NCBI GenBank assembly: GCA_964613945.1
Contig: CAZTJC010000006.1
Span: 90,593 to 154,592 of the forward strand
DNA: 64,000 nucleotides
Source: JAVVHH01 sp964613945
GTDB lineage: Bacteria; Pseudomonadota; Alphaproteobacteria; Acetobacterales; Acetobacteraceae
Reading direction: 5' to 3'
The notes under the pieces: generated by a model
Seen by the model: the letters and a program-made list of their open reading frames with translations, nothing else
The model's database searches: none
Told to the model about the DNA's origin: nothing
Shown: piece by piece, positions 28,016 through 37,413 of the stretch
How positions within the stretch are numbered: position 1 is the first letter of the stretch
Layout: each line of letters begins with the position of its first letter
Made by a program: the position numbers and the translations under genes

Positions 28016-28170
28016 CAGCTTGTCACGGACATCGGATGCCAGTTTGTTCCCCTCGACGTAGGAGGCTTTTAGCGGCTGGAACGTCTCATGTCACGGTCAT
28101 GGGAGGAGTTCGATTTGGCGCATAGCGCTGTGCTCGACTATATACGGCGCTCGTCAACGAAAGGCCCACG

Positions 28171-28929
28171 ATGAGACGCCCGACACGGTTGAGCGCGTTG
28201 TTTGCAGCGCTGCTTTCCCTGACCGCCACCCATGCTTTTGCGGCCCAGACGACGGTCGCGGTCGCGGCGAACTTCACCGATGCGGCCAAGGAGATCGCCG
28301 CGGCCTACAAGGCGAAGACCGGCAACGACGCCGTGCTGAGCTTCGGCGCCTCAGGCCAAATCTACACCCAGATCAGCCAGGGTGCCCCGTTCGAAGTGTT
28401 CCTCTCGGCCGATGACGAGCGGCCCAAGAAGGCCGTCGACGACGGGTTCGGTGTCCGCGGCAGCGCTTTCACCTATGCCATCGGCAAACTCGTGCTCTGG
28501 AGCAAGCAGCCCGGCCTAGTGCAGGGGGACGCAACCTTGACCAAGGCAGCCTTCGACAAGCTCTCGATCTGCAATCCGGCTGCGGCGCCGTACGGCGCCG
28601 CAGCCGTGGAGACCATGAAAGCTCTCAAGCTGTACGACGCGTTGCAACCCAAGCTGGTGGTGGGCGCCAACATCAGCCAGGCCTTTCAGTTCGTGCAGAC
28701 CGGCAATGCCCAGCTCGGCTTCGTCGCGCTGTCGCAGGTGATCGACGACAAGGCCGGGTCGAAGTGGATGGTGCCGCAGACCCTGTATTCGCCGATCCGG
28801 CAGGATGCGGTGCTGCTCAAGAAGGGCCAGAGCAACGAGGCGGCAACCGGCTTCCTGGCATTTTTGAAAGAGCCGGAAGCCATCTCCACCATCCGAAAAT
28901 ACGGCTACGAGGTCGGCGCTTCGGATTAG
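28171..28929 (+). CDS. modA: molybdate ABC transporter substrate-binding protein
   Basis: 252 residues with a Sec signal peptide (MRRPTRLSALFAALLSLTAT, then HAFAAQ). Family motifs are VAVAANFTDAAKEIAAAY and FGASGQIYTQISQGAPFEVF. It captures molybdate in the periplasm for ModBC. It is first gene of modABC, with modB starting 5 bases after its stop. Confidence 0.95.
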   Translation: MRRPTRLSALFAALLSLTATHAFAAQTTVAVAANFTDAAKEIAAAYKAKTGNDAVLSFGASGQIYTQISQGAPFEVFLSADDERPKKAVDDGFGVRGSAFTYAIGKLVLWSKQPGLVQGDATLTKAAFDKLSICNPAAAPYGAAAVETMKALKLYDALQPKLVVGANISQAFQFVQTGNAQLGFVALSQVIDDKAGSKWMVPQTLYSPIRQDAVLLKKGQSNEAATGFLAFLKEPEAISTIRKYGYEVGASD

Positions 28930-28933
28930 CTGA

Positions 28934-29620
28934 TTGGACGCGCTGTCGCCCGAAATCTGGACCGCGATCCGGCTGACGGTAGAGTTGGCGACGGTGACGA
29001 CGGTCCTGCTGCTGATCGTCGGCACGCCGATCGCCTGGTGGCTCAGCCGCTCGGGCTCCTGGTGGAAAGAAGCAGTTGCCGCGGTGGTGGCGCTGCCGCT
29101 GGTGCTGCCGCCGACCGTGCTGGGCTTCTACCTGCTGGTGCTGCTCGGGCCCGATGGACCCGGCGGCAGGGTTGCCTCGCTTTGGGGAGCGCGCACGCTG
29201 GCCTTTACGTTTCCGGGCCTCGTGCTGGGATCGACGATCTACTCGTTGCCCTTCGTGGTGCAACCCATCCGCAATGCCTTTGCCGCCATCGGCCCACGCC
29301 CGCTCGAGGTCGCGGCCACGTTGCGTGCCTCGCCGCGGCGGGCGTTCTGGACCGTGGCGGTGCCGCTGGCCCGGCCGGGCTTCCTGACCGGTGCCGTGCT
29401 CGGCTTCGCGCACACGGTGGGCGAGTTCGGCATCGTGCTGATGATCGGCGGCAGCATCCCGGGGCAGACCAAGGTGCTGTCGGTGGCGATCTACGATTTC
29501 GTCGAGACATCGCACTGGGGTGAGGCCAGCATCCTGGCCGGCGGCATGGTGGTATTCGGCTTTGCCGTCATTCTGGCCATGATGCTGCTGGAGAAGCGGA
29601 TCGGGCAGTCCGGGGTATGA
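28934..29620 (+). CDS. modB: molybdate ABC transporter permease
   Basis: 228 residues with five or so membrane segments and the permease EAA loop (VAATLRASPRRAFWTVAVPL). Starts at TTG 28934 (MDALSPEIWTAIRLT), 5 bases after modA, and overlaps modC by four bases. It carries molybdate across the inner membrane. Confidence 0.94.
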   Translation: MDALSPEIWTAIRLTVELATVTTVLLLIVGTPIAWWLSRSGSWWKEAVAAVVALPLVLPPTVLGFYLLVLLGPDGPGGRVASLWGARTLAFTFPGLVLGSTIYSLPFVVQPIRNAFAAIGPRPLEVAATLRASPRRAFWTVAVPLARPGFLTGAVLGFAHTVGEFGIVLMIGGSIPGQTKVLSVAIYDFVETSHWGEASILAGGMVVFGFAVILAMMLLEKRIGQSGV

Positions 29621-30696
29621 TGACGGACACCGTCGAGGTCGCGTTCACCGGCACGATCGGCGCGTTTTCGCTCGATGCCGCATTCACCGTGCTTGCAACG
29701 GGTGTCACCGCGCTGTTCGGCCCGTCCGGCTGCGGTAAGACGACGACCTTGCGGAGCATCGCCGGACTGCACCGCATCGGGTCGGGGCGCTGCGTGGTCG
29801 GCGGTGATGTCTGGCAGGACGGCGACAGCTTCCGGCCTGCACACCAGCGGCCGATCGGCTACGTGTTCCAGGAAGCAAGCCTGTTCGCGCATCTCTCCGT
29901 CCGCCGCAACCTGCTGTTCGCGTCGCGGCGCGGCGCGGCGACGGGGGCGATCGCTTTCGACGATGTCGTGGGCCTGCTCGGTATCGGCGCCATGCTGGAC
30001 CGCTCGCCGCAACATCTTTCGGGCGGCGAGCGGCAGCGGGTCGCGATCGGGCGCGCTCTGCTGTCGCAGCCGAAACTACTGCTGATGGACGAACCGCTCG
30101 CCGCGCTGGACCACGCGACGCGGGACGAGATCCTGCCCTTCCTGCACCTCCTGCACACCACCCTGAAGCTGCCGATCATCTATGTGACGCATGACATGGC
30201 CGAGGTGGAGCATTTGGCCGATTACCTCGTGCTGATGTCGTCCGGACGCGTCGTGGCCTGTGGACCGCTTGCCGCGCTGCAGAGCGACGCCGCTTTGCCG
30301 CTGGCGGCGCGTCGGGACGCGACGGTGAGCTTCGACGGGACAGTTGGAAATTACGACACCAGCTACGGACTGCTCACCCTGCATGTTGCCGGGGGCTCGT
30401 TCGTCGTGCCATCCGCATGGATCGCACCCGGGACGCGGCGCCGGGTGCAGGTGGCGGCGCGTGACGTCAGCATCGGCACGAGCCCGGCGGAGAGCACTAT
30501 TCTCAACGCCCTACCGGCGCGGATCATCTCGCGATCGCCTGCCGGCGAGTATGAGCTGGTCGTAGTGCTGGGGCTCGGCATCGACGGCAATGGAGCCCGG
30601 CTGCTCGCCCGGGTGACCCGGCAATCCTGGGACCGGCTCGGCCTCGCAGTGGATCGAGCCGTTTACGCGCAGATCAAAGGCGTGGCGCTGACGTGA
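29617..30696 (+). CDS. modC: molybdate ABC transporter ATP-binding protein
   Basis: 359 residues. Walker A GPSGCGKTTT, signature LSGGERQRVAIGRAL, Walker B LLLMDEP, and the His switch THDMAEVEHLAD. The C-terminal molybdate-binding (TOBE/MOP) domain begins about residue 290 (ARIISRSPAGEYELVV). Start overlaps modB. The operon would feed the molybdo-enzyme at 19.2-22.1 kb. Confidence 0.95.
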   Translation: MMTDTVEVAFTGTIGAFSLDAAFTVLATGVTALFGPSGCGKTTTLRSIAGLHRIGSGRCVVGGDVWQDGDSFRPAHQRPIGYVFQEASLFAHLSVRRNLLFASRRGAATGAIAFDDVVGLLGIGAMLDRSPQHLSGGERQRVAIGRALLSQPKLLLMDEPLAALDHATRDEILPFLHLLHTTLKLPIIYVTHDMAEVEHLADYLVLMSSGRVVACGPLAALQSDAALPLAARRDATVSFDGTVGNYDTSYGLLTLHVAGGSFVVPSAWIAPGTRRRVQVAARDVSIGTSPAESTILNALPARIISRSPAGEYELVVVLGLGIDGNGARLLARVTRQSWDRLGLAVDRAVYAQIKGVALT

Positions 30697-30732
30697 GCCT
30701 GCCTGACTGAATTCCAGCCCTACGCCAATATT

Positions 30733-30753
30733 TGCAATTGCGACTAATTTGCA
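30733..30753. promoter_or_regulatory. possible Fur-like operator before the siderophore operon
   Basis: A 21-base AT-rich site beginning TGCAATTGCG and ending CTAATTTGCA. Its two halves match as inverted repeats at 7 of 10 positions around a central A, 40 bases before the receptor gene. Iron-dependent control of a siderophore operon is expected; binding by Fur rather than Irr or RirA cannot be decided from the sequence. Confidence 0.35.
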
Positions 30754-30792
30754 CTCGCGCTATGTGCGGCTCTCGTTTCGAAAGGGCGGTCC

Positions 30793-32979
30793 TTGGTCAA
30801 GACTTTCTCGGTGTCGCGCAGCTACCGGCACCTGCTGCTCGCCTCCGCGTTGGCAGGACCGGCCCTGTGCGCGACGCAGGCCCGGGCGCAGACCGCGGCA
30901 GATGCGACCTTGCCGATGATCGACGTGCAGGGGCAGCAGCTCGGTGCCTTGAGCGACACCCAGGGCTTCGTCTCCCGCCGCGACCAGACCGGCACCAAGA
31001 CCGACACGCCGCTGAACGAGATCCCGCAATCCGTGTCCGTCATCAACCGCGAGCAGTTGGACTCGCGGCAGGTGCAGAGCCTGGGCGAGTCTCTGCGCTA
31101 CACCGCCGGCGTGCAGACGGAAGCATTCGGCGCCGACCCGCATGTCGACTTCTTCTCCATCCGCGGCTTCAACGCCAACGACACCGGCGTCTACCTGAAC
31201 GGGCTACGCCTCTCACCGGGCATCACCGCGCTGGCGCCGGAACCCTACGGGCTCGAGCGGGTCGACGTGCTCAAGGGCCCGGCCTCCGTGCTTTACGGCC
31301 AGAGTGCGCCCGGCGGCCTGGTCAACCTGGTCAGCAAGCGCCCGACTGACACACCCCTGCACGAGCTGACCTTGCTCGGCGGCAGCTATGGCCGCATCCA
31401 GGGCCAGTTCGACCTCGGCGGGCCGCTCGGCAGCCAAGCTGATGGGCAGACCAGCGACGGGAAGTGGTCCTACCGCCTGACCGGTTTGGTCCGCGACGCC
31501 GGCAGTCAGGTCGATCAGGTGCCGAACGACCGACAGTTCATCGCCCCGGCCATCACCTACCGCGACGACAAGACCACGGTCACGGTGCTGACCAGCTACC
31601 AGCATGACCACTCGGCGGGGCAACAATTCCTGCCCAGCCAGGGCACCGTGTTCGGCAACCCGAACGGCCGCATCCCGACTAACCGGTTTACCGGCGAGGA
31701 CCAGTACAACAAGGTCGATCGCACCCAAATCAACCTCGGTTACGAGTTCGAGCATCGGTTCAACGACATCTTCACCGTGCGCCAGAACGTCCGCTTCTCG
31801 CGCATCGACTATAGCCAGCGGCAGGTATTCGGCCTGGGCCTAGAGTCCGATCTCGCGACGCTGGACCGCTTTGCCTACGGCCAGGACGTGCGCGCCAACA
31901 TCTTCGACGTCGACAACCAGGCGCAGGCGAAGTTCGGCACCGGCCCCCTCGCCCACACCGTGCTCGCCGGGTTCGAATACAGCCGCACCACCACCGACAC
32001 CGTGAACCGCGGCACGACCGGCACCTCCATCAACATCTTCAACCCGGTCTATGGCACCCGTCAGCCGGACCCGTTGCCGATCTATACCAATGCCGGGCAG
32101 ACGCAGAACCTCTACGGCGTCTATGCCCAGGACCAGGTGAAGTGGAACCGCTTCATCCTGACCGGCGGCGTCCGCGAGGACATCGTCGACATCACGACGC
32201 GTGATAAGCTCGGCGCGACCACCACGCCGCAGTCGGACTCGCAATTCACCTACCGGGTCGGCCTGGGCTACGAGGCGCCGCTCGGCTTCACGCCCTATGT
32301 CAGCTACGGCCGTTCCTTCCAGCCCGTGATCGGCGTCAACAGCACCGCCCAGGCGTTCAAGCCCACCACGGGCGAGCAGGTCGAGGCCGGCGTGAAATAC
32401 CAGCCGATCGGCATGGCGAGCTACGTCACCGCCGCGGCATTCCAGATCGACCAGAACAACGTCAGCACTCCCGACCCGGCCAATCCGGTCAATACCGTGC
32501 AGACTGGCTCCGTTCGGGTTCGCGGCTTCGAGGTCGAGGCGCAGGCCAATCTCGCGCGCGGGCTGAACCTGATCGGCACCTACACCTATCTCGACCCGAT
32601 CGTGACCGGCGCCAATGACGGCTCCCTTGGCAAGACGGTCGGCGGCGTGCCGCGCAACCTGGCTTCCGGCTGGATCGACTACGCTTTCCCCGCGGAAGCC
32701 AAAATCGGCGCCATCAGTCTGGGCGGGTTGAGCCTCGGTGGCGGCGTGCGCTACGTCGGCAGCACGCAGGCGAGCAATTTCGACCTGTTCAAGGTTTCCG
32801 ACCATACGCTGGTCGACTTGGCCGCCCGCTACGATTTCGGCCGCGACAACCGCTGGCGCCTGGCCGTCAACGCCAACAACCTGTTCGACCATACCTTCGT
32901 CGCCCAGTGCACCAGCGGCACCGCCTGCTTCTACGGCGCTCGGCGCGAGGTGCTCGCAAGCCTGGGCGTGCGTTGGTAG
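30793..32979 (+). CDS. TonB-dependent siderophore receptor
   Basis: 728 residues. Signal peptide, then the plug domain (TPLNEIPQSVSVINREQL and FSIRGFNANDTGVYLNGLRL) and a 22-strand barrel ending in ASLGVRW. Matches the ferric-hydroxamate class (FhuA/FhuE/FpvA type) rather than catecholate or cobalamin receptors. No N-terminal secretin-like signalling domain, so it should not directly control a sigma factor. TTG 30793 precedes the signal peptide. The downstream ABC genes follow within 13 bases. Confidence 0.93.
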   Translation: MVKTFSVSRSYRHLLLASALAGPALCATQARAQTAADATLPMIDVQGQQLGALSDTQGFVSRRDQTGTKTDTPLNEIPQSVSVINREQLDSRQVQSLGESLRYTAGVQTEAFGADPHVDFFSIRGFNANDTGVYLNGLRLSPGITALAPEPYGLERVDVLKGPASVLYGQSAPGGLVNLVSKRPTDTPLHELTLLGGSYGRIQGQFDLGGPLGSQADGQTSDGKWSYRLTGLVRDAGSQVDQVPNDRQFIAPAITYRDDKTTVTVLTSYQHDHSAGQQFLPSQGTVFGNPNGRIPTNRFTGEDQYNKVDRTQINLGYEFEHRFNDIFTVRQNVRFSRIDYSQRQVFGLGLESDLATLDRFAYGQDVRANIFDVDNQAQAKFGTGPLAHTVLAGFEYSRTTTDTVNRGTTGTSINIFNPVYGTRQPDPLPIYTNAGQTQNLYGVYAQDQVKWNRFILTGGVREDIVDITTRDKLGATTTPQSDSQFTYRVGLGYEAPLGFTPYVSYGRSFQPVIGVNSTAQAFKPTTGEQVEAGVKYQPIGMASYVTAAAFQIDQNNVSTPDPANPVNTVQTGSVRVRGFEVEAQANLARGLNLIGTYTYLDPIVTGANDGSLGKTVGGVPRNLASGWIDYAFPAEAKIGAISLGGLSLGGGVRYVGSTQASNFDLFKVSDHTLVDLAARYDFGRDNRWRLAVNANNLFDHTFVAQCTSGTACFYGARREVLASLGVRW

Positions 32980-32992
32980 GCTTCAGGCATCG

Positions 32993-33763
32993 ATGATGTT
33001 CGAATTGTCCGGAGTCAGCGTCACCGCGGGATCTCGGACACTTCTACATGGGATCGATCTCTCCCTCGATGGCACCGGTCTGGTGGGGCTGATCGGGCAT
33101 AACGGCTCCGGTAAGTCGACGCTGCTGCGCGTCCTGGCGCGTCAGCTGGCGCCGAGTATGGGGCATGTGCGCTTCGGCGGGCGGCGGCTTGGTGATTGGG
33201 GTATGCGGGAGTTCGCCCGCCAACTCGCCTACCTGCCACAGGAGCCACCGGCAGCGGCCGGCATGAAGGTGCGCGATCTCGTCGAGCTTGGCCGCTATGC
33301 CTGGCATGGCGCACTTGGCCGGTTCGGGAACGATGACCGGGTCGCAGTTGAGGCGGCCATGGAGCGCACCGGCGTAACTCGTTTCGCCGGACGGGCGGTT
33401 GCGGAGTTGTCCGGCGGCGAGCGGCAATGCTGCTGGATCGCGATGTGCCTGGCGCAGGAAGCACGCTGCCTGTTGCTCGACGAACCAACTGCGGCGCTGG
33501 ATCTGGCGCATCAACGCGTAGTGCTGGACGTGCTGCAAAGCCTGAACCGCGAGCACGGCATCGGCATCGTGGTCGTGTTGCACGACATCAACCTGGCGGC
33601 GCGATACTGCGACGAGTTGGTCGCGTTGAGGACGGGCCGCCTTATCGCACGTGGCGCTGCGACGGAGATCATGACTGCGGAGCAGCTGCGCGAGATCTAT
33701 GCCGTCGATCTCGGCTTGCTGCCGCACCCCGCCGGTGGGGCGCCGATCGCCTATCTAGCATGA
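32993..33763 (+). CDS. iron-siderophore ABC transporter ATP-binding protein (FhuC-like)
   Basis: 256 residues. Walker A GHNGSGKST, signature ELSGGERQCCWIAMCLAQEA, Walker B CLLLDEP, His switch VVLHDINLAAR. The start ATG 32993 lies 13 bases after the receptor stop; the open frame extends 5' into the receptor gene but that part is a shadow. It energises the fused permease encoded two genes on and overlaps the binding-protein gene by four bases. Confidence 0.93.
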   Translation: MMFELSGVSVTAGSRTLLHGIDLSLDGTGLVGLIGHNGSGKSTLLRVLARQLAPSMGHVRFGGRRLGDWGMREFARQLAYLPQEPPAAAGMKVRDLVELGRYAWHGALGRFGNDDRVAVEAAMERTGVTRFAGRAVAELSGGERQCCWIAMCLAQEARCLLLDEPTAALDLAHQRVVLDVLQSLNREHGIGIVVVLHDINLAARYCDELVALRTGRLIARGAATEIMTAEQLREIYAVDLGLLPHPAGGAPIAYLA

Positions 33764-34614
33764 GGCGGCGCGATTTCATCGCTTTGCTCGCCGCAGGTAT
33801 CGCCCTTCCGGGCGGGACCCGCGTAGCTGCCCTAGATTACGGGCTGGCACAGACCGCGCTGGCGCTCGGTGCCGATCTGGTCGGCGTGCCAGACCCGGCG
33901 GATTACCGCAGCTGGGTCGTGACCCCACCCATGCCGCCGACGGTGCAAGATCTCGGGCAACGCACTCAACCCAACCTGGACGTGCTGAAGGCGCTCCGTC
34001 CGGATGTGATCCTGGCGATACAGGATCATGCACCGATCCGGCCGCTACTGGAGGCGATCGCCCCAGTGCTGGATCTGCCGATCTACACGCCGGCCAAACA
34101 GCCGTGGGATCGATCTGTCGCCGCTGCCAACGCCATCGGCGCCCACATCGGCCGGCTACCGAACGCCGAGCGACTAGTGGCACGCGTGACCACGCAATTC
34201 GAGGAGGGCCGCGCCGCACTGGCCGGCCAGCTGCAACGCCCGATCCTGCTCGCCAGCTTCATCGACCCGCGGCACTTGTCGCTCTTTGGCGTCGGCAGCA
34301 TCCTGCATGACGCCCTCGAGCGGTTGGGCTTGCGCAACGCGTGGCAGGGATCGACCGGCCGGTGGGGATCGGTGACGGTTCCGATCGAGGCGCTCGCCTC
34401 GGTCGCCGATGCCACTCTCTTCCTGGTCGAACCATTGCCGCCCGACCTCGATCAGGTGCTCGGCCGGAGCATTCTTTGGCAGGCGCTGCCCTTCGTACGC
34501 GCCGGGCGAGTATTCCGCCTCGACCCGGTGCTGATGTTCGGCACGCTGCCGGCGGCGAGCCGCTTCTGCGATCTGCTGCTGCCGCGGCTGCTCGACGGTG
34601 CCGCGCGTGCTTAG
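33760..34614 (+). CDS. iron-siderophore ABC transporter substrate-binding protein (FhuD-like)
   Basis: 284 residues of the periplasmic binding protein type with one long connecting helix. The N-terminus MRRRDFIALLAAGIALPGG is a twin-arginine signal. Motifs: QRTQPNLDVLKALRPDVIL and PRHLSLFGVGSILHDAL. It hands the ferric siderophore to the FhuB-like permease. Start overlaps the ATPase stop; end overlaps the permease start by 17 bases. Confidence 0.9.
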   Translation: MRRRDFIALLAAGIALPGGTRVAALDYGLAQTALALGADLVGVPDPADYRSWVVTPPMPPTVQDLGQRTQPNLDVLKALRPDVILAIQDHAPIRPLLEAIAPVLDLPIYTPAKQPWDRSVAAANAIGAHIGRLPNAERLVARVTTQFEEGRAALAGQLQRPILLASFIDPRHLSLFGVGSILHDALERLGLRNAWQGSTGRWGSVTVPIEALASVADATLFLVEPLPPDLDQVLGRSILWQALPFVRAGRVFRLDPVLMFGTLPAASRFCDLLLPRLLDGAARA

Positions 34615-36544
34615 CCGTCCTGCCTCGCTGTTGCTGGGGCTTCTGCTGCCGGCAACGCTGCTGGCGGTGTACGGGATCTCGCTGTGGATGCCAGTGAGGG
34701 CATGGCCACATCTATCGACCTTCGATGCCGCCGATCTCCCGGCGGTGGTCATCGCCTACAGCTTGTTGCCGCGTATCGCGACCGCGTTGCTCGCCGGCGC
34801 TGCGCTGGGCTTAGCGGGCGGGCTGGCGCAGGTCGCGTTGCGCAATCCGCTCGCCGCGCCCGGCACGCTGGGCGTTTCGGCCGGGGCAGCCCTGGCGCTG
34901 TCGATCGTGACACTTTATGCGCCGGCGCTGCTCGCCATACTCGGCCGCGAGGTCGTCGCTTTCGCCGGTGGCGCGGTCGGTATCGGCCTGGTCATGCTGC
35001 TCACCGTCCGTAGCAGGCTCGACCCGGCAACCGTTGCCCTGGCCGGGCTGGCGGTTGGTCTCTACGCCGGCTCGGTGGCGGGTGTGTTAGCGGTGCTACA
35101 TACGCGGCAGCTCGCTGGATTGTTCGTCTGGAGCGCCGGCACGCTGACGCAGCTTGGCTGGGATGGGTCGCGTTCGCTGCTGCTGACGTTTGTCGTTGGC
35201 GGTTCGGCCACGGCATTGCTGGCTCGCCCGCTGGCGATGCTCGACCTACCTGATACGACGGCACGGGGGCTGGGAGTGCCGGTCGGCTTGGTGCGTGGCG
35301 CCGCCCTGACGCTGTCGGTCGGGCTTACGGCTGCGGTGGTGGGCCAGGTAGGTGTGATCGGGTTCGTTGGACTTGCAGCGCCGGCTTTGGCGCGGCTAGG
35401 CGGACGTGGACGGGGCATGCTGCTGTGGTCGCCGTTGCTTGGCGCCGGGTTGTTGTTGCTGACGGATCAGGTCGTGCAACTCCTTTCCGGACGCGATGGC
35501 GCGTTGTTGCCAACCGGTGCTTTCAGCGCGCTGCTCGGTGTTCCGCTGCTACTTTGGCTGCTGCCACGCGTGGCAGCGAACACGGCGAGGCCGGCAGAGA
35601 TCGCGCCTGGGCGACTATCGGTCCATGCAGCTCCGGCGTTGCTGGCGCTCGTGGGTTTGTTGCTCGGTGTGACCATCGTTGCGCTCTCCATCGGTCAGAC
35701 AGCGAATGGATGGGCTTGGTCGACCGAGTTGCTTGGACAGCGCGTGCCGCGGGTGGCAGCGGCTGGGATTGCCGGTGTGGTGTTGGCGGCGGCCGGAACT
35801 GTACTGCAGCGAGTGCTCGGCAATCCGATGGCGAGCCCGGAGGTGCTGGGTCTCGGCACCGGCGCCATTGCAGGCAGCGGCGTCGCGCTTTGGATGGGAC
35901 TGACCGGTTCCCTCGTACGGTTCGGCTTCGGCGCGGCGGGAGCGGGCGGGATGCTCCTACTGTTGCTGCGGTTCGGGCGTGGTGATGCGACGCGGATCGT
36001 GCTCGCCGGGATTGCTGTCTCGGCGGGAGCGGAGGCGATCACTGCCCTCTTACTCGCCAGCGGGGACCCTAGAGCCGAGATCGTGTTGCTTTGGCTATCG
36101 GGGTCGACCTACGGGATGCAGGCGACGGCAATCTGGTGGTCATGCGTTCTGCTGGCGCTTGGCCTGGGCGCTTGCCTGGGTGCCCTGCGCTGGCTCGATA
36201 TTCTGCCCCTCGGCCCCGCCGTTGCTACGGCACTCGGGATTTCGATGACTTTGGCGCGGAGGTCGATGCTGTGGCTGGCGGCATTGCTGACCGCGCTTGG
36301 TGCGCTGCTGGCTGGGCCGCTTTCCTTTGTCGGGTTGGTTGCGCCGCATGTTGCGCAGCTCGTGGGACTGAAGCGTGCCGGCGTCCAGCTCCTGGGAGCC
36401 GGGTTGGCTGGGGCGAGCATCATGATCACCGCTGATTGGCTCGGTCGGACGGTGTTGTTTCCGTCCGAGGTTCCAGCCGGGTTGTTGGCTGCGTTGCTGG
36501 GCGGTCCGGTGCTGCTGCTTGCTTTGACGCGTATACGACCGTGA
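34598..36544 (+). CDS. fused double-length iron-siderophore ABC permease (FhuB-like)
   Basis: 648 residues, twice the usual FecCD permease length: two homologous halves (about 1-325 and 330-648), each with roughly ten membrane helices and the FecCD motif (LRNPLAAPGTLGVSAGAA in the first, LGNPMASPEVLGLGTGAI in the second). This single-chain layout is typical of FhuB. It starts at GTG 34598 inside the FhuD-like gene and overlaps the FhuF-like gene by four bases. Confidence 0.93.
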   Translation: MPRVLSRPASLLLGLLLPATLLAVYGISLWMPVRAWPHLSTFDAADLPAVVIAYSLLPRIATALLAGAALGLAGGLAQVALRNPLAAPGTLGVSAGAALALSIVTLYAPALLAILGREVVAFAGGAVGIGLVMLLTVRSRLDPATVALAGLAVGLYAGSVAGVLAVLHTRQLAGLFVWSAGTLTQLGWDGSRSLLLTFVVGGSATALLARPLAMLDLPDTTARGLGVPVGLVRGAALTLSVGLTAAVVGQVGVIGFVGLAAPALARLGGRGRGMLLWSPLLGAGLLLLTDQVVQLLSGRDGALLPTGAFSALLGVPLLLWLLPRVAANTARPAEIAPGRLSVHAAPALLALVGLLLGVTIVALSIGQTANGWAWSTELLGQRVPRVAAAGIAGVVLAAAGTVLQRVLGNPMASPEVLGLGTGAIAGSGVALWMGLTGSLVRFGFGAAGAGGMLLLLLRFGRGDATRIVLAGIAVSAGAEAITALLLASGDPRAEIVLLWLSGSTYGMQATAIWWSCVLLALGLGACLGALRWLDILPLGPAVATALGISMTLARRSMLWLAALLTALGALLAGPLSFVGLVAPHVAQLVGLKRAGVQLLGAGLAGASIMITADWLGRTVLFPSEVPAGLLAALLGGPVLLLALTRIRP

Positions 36545-37239
36545 GCGCAATCCACCCTGCCCTTTCCGGTGCGTTTCCACCGTCATTCGCCGGGTTTGGC
36601 CGGACGCTCGGACTGCCATGTGCCGATTCTACCCCGTTACCCGATCTGCTGGCTGTATCGCGGTTGCCGATGATCGCTGCACGTTATGCTGCCTCGTTCC
36701 CAGGTGCTGGCACACAGGCCGCACTGTCCTTGTGGTCGCATTATTATCTATTGGCGCTGGTGCCCTGCGCCACCGCGGCGGCACTGGCGGTGCAACGGGA
36801 GTTACCGCTTGCACTGGGTGGCATGAGTGCGGTGCTGACCGATGAGGGACACCCTTGCCGACTATGCCTTCCGCATGACGGGCGGGATAGCGTGGAGGGT
36901 TGTCCGGTACGGCGGTTGGCACCGTTGTTGTTCGAGCACCTCGTTCCGTTATGCGATGCGCTTGCTGCGACCGGGTTGTCCAAGCTGATATTCTGGTCAA
37001 ATGCGGCGGCGGTGCTGGCATGGAGCCTGGACGTGGTCAGTGGGCCCGAAGTCGACCGTGCGGCACTACGTGCTTCAATGTCGGCAACGGAGTGGGTGAA
37101 GGGTGTAGCTAATCCTTTTCGCTCCGTTATCGGTAGCGATCCATCCGAACGCCGGATTTGCTGCCTTCGCTTTCGCTTGCAGCAACCCTGTCCTGGTTGC
37201 CCAAAAATCGGCAGGTGTAAGAGTCGGACTGCTGGATAG
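36541..37239 (+). CDS. FhuF-like ferric siderophore reductase
   Basis: 232 residues from GTG 36541. The C-terminal end carries a CC-X8-C-X2-C pattern (RRICCLRFRLQQPCPGCPKI) that binds the unusual 2Fe-2S cluster of FhuF, which releases iron by reducing the ferric siderophore in the cytoplasm. The rest matches the weakly conserved FhuF alpha-helical domain (SLWSHYYLLALVPCATAAAL). It ends the uptake operon. Confidence 0.85.
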   Translation: MSAIHPALSGAFPPSFAGFGRTLGLPCADSTPLPDLLAVSRLPMIAARYAASFPGAGTQAALSLWSHYYLLALVPCATAAALAVQRELPLALGGMSAVLTDEGHPCRLCLPHDGRDSVEGCPVRRLAPLLFEHLVPLCDALAATGLSKLIFWSNAAAVLAWSLDVVSGPEVDRAALRASMSATEWVKGVANPFRSVIGSDPSERRICCLRFRLQQPCPGCPKIGRCKSRTAG

Positions 37240-37281
37240 CGTTCTAGCTGTTTAGCGCTTCGGAACGATGGTCTGCTGTTG

Positions 37282-37413
37282 CCCGGTAAAATCCAGTCTC
37301 TTGGCGCTGTCGTGGCTGTAAAATGGAAATTGGGCTTTAGCTCGTCTCCGACTGAGCTTATCGGGCTAAATCGGACTGGACTCTACCGGGACTGGCTGAA
37401 CTTTACCGGGATT
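37282..37413. repeat. iteron cluster downstream of rep
   Basis: At least three copies of a motif close to CCCGGTAAAGTCCAG: at 37282-37298 in forward orientation, and at about 37376-37391 and 37395-37412 in reverse (CTCTACCGGGA, CTTTACCGGGATT). They match the repeats on the other side of rep. Iterons bind the Rep initiator and set copy number. Confidence 0.75.

Noticed and set aside
28120..28170. Possible ModE-type operator (CTATATAC-like half site) before modA
   Set aside because: Only one half site resembles the motif and no symmetric partner is found at the proper spacing.
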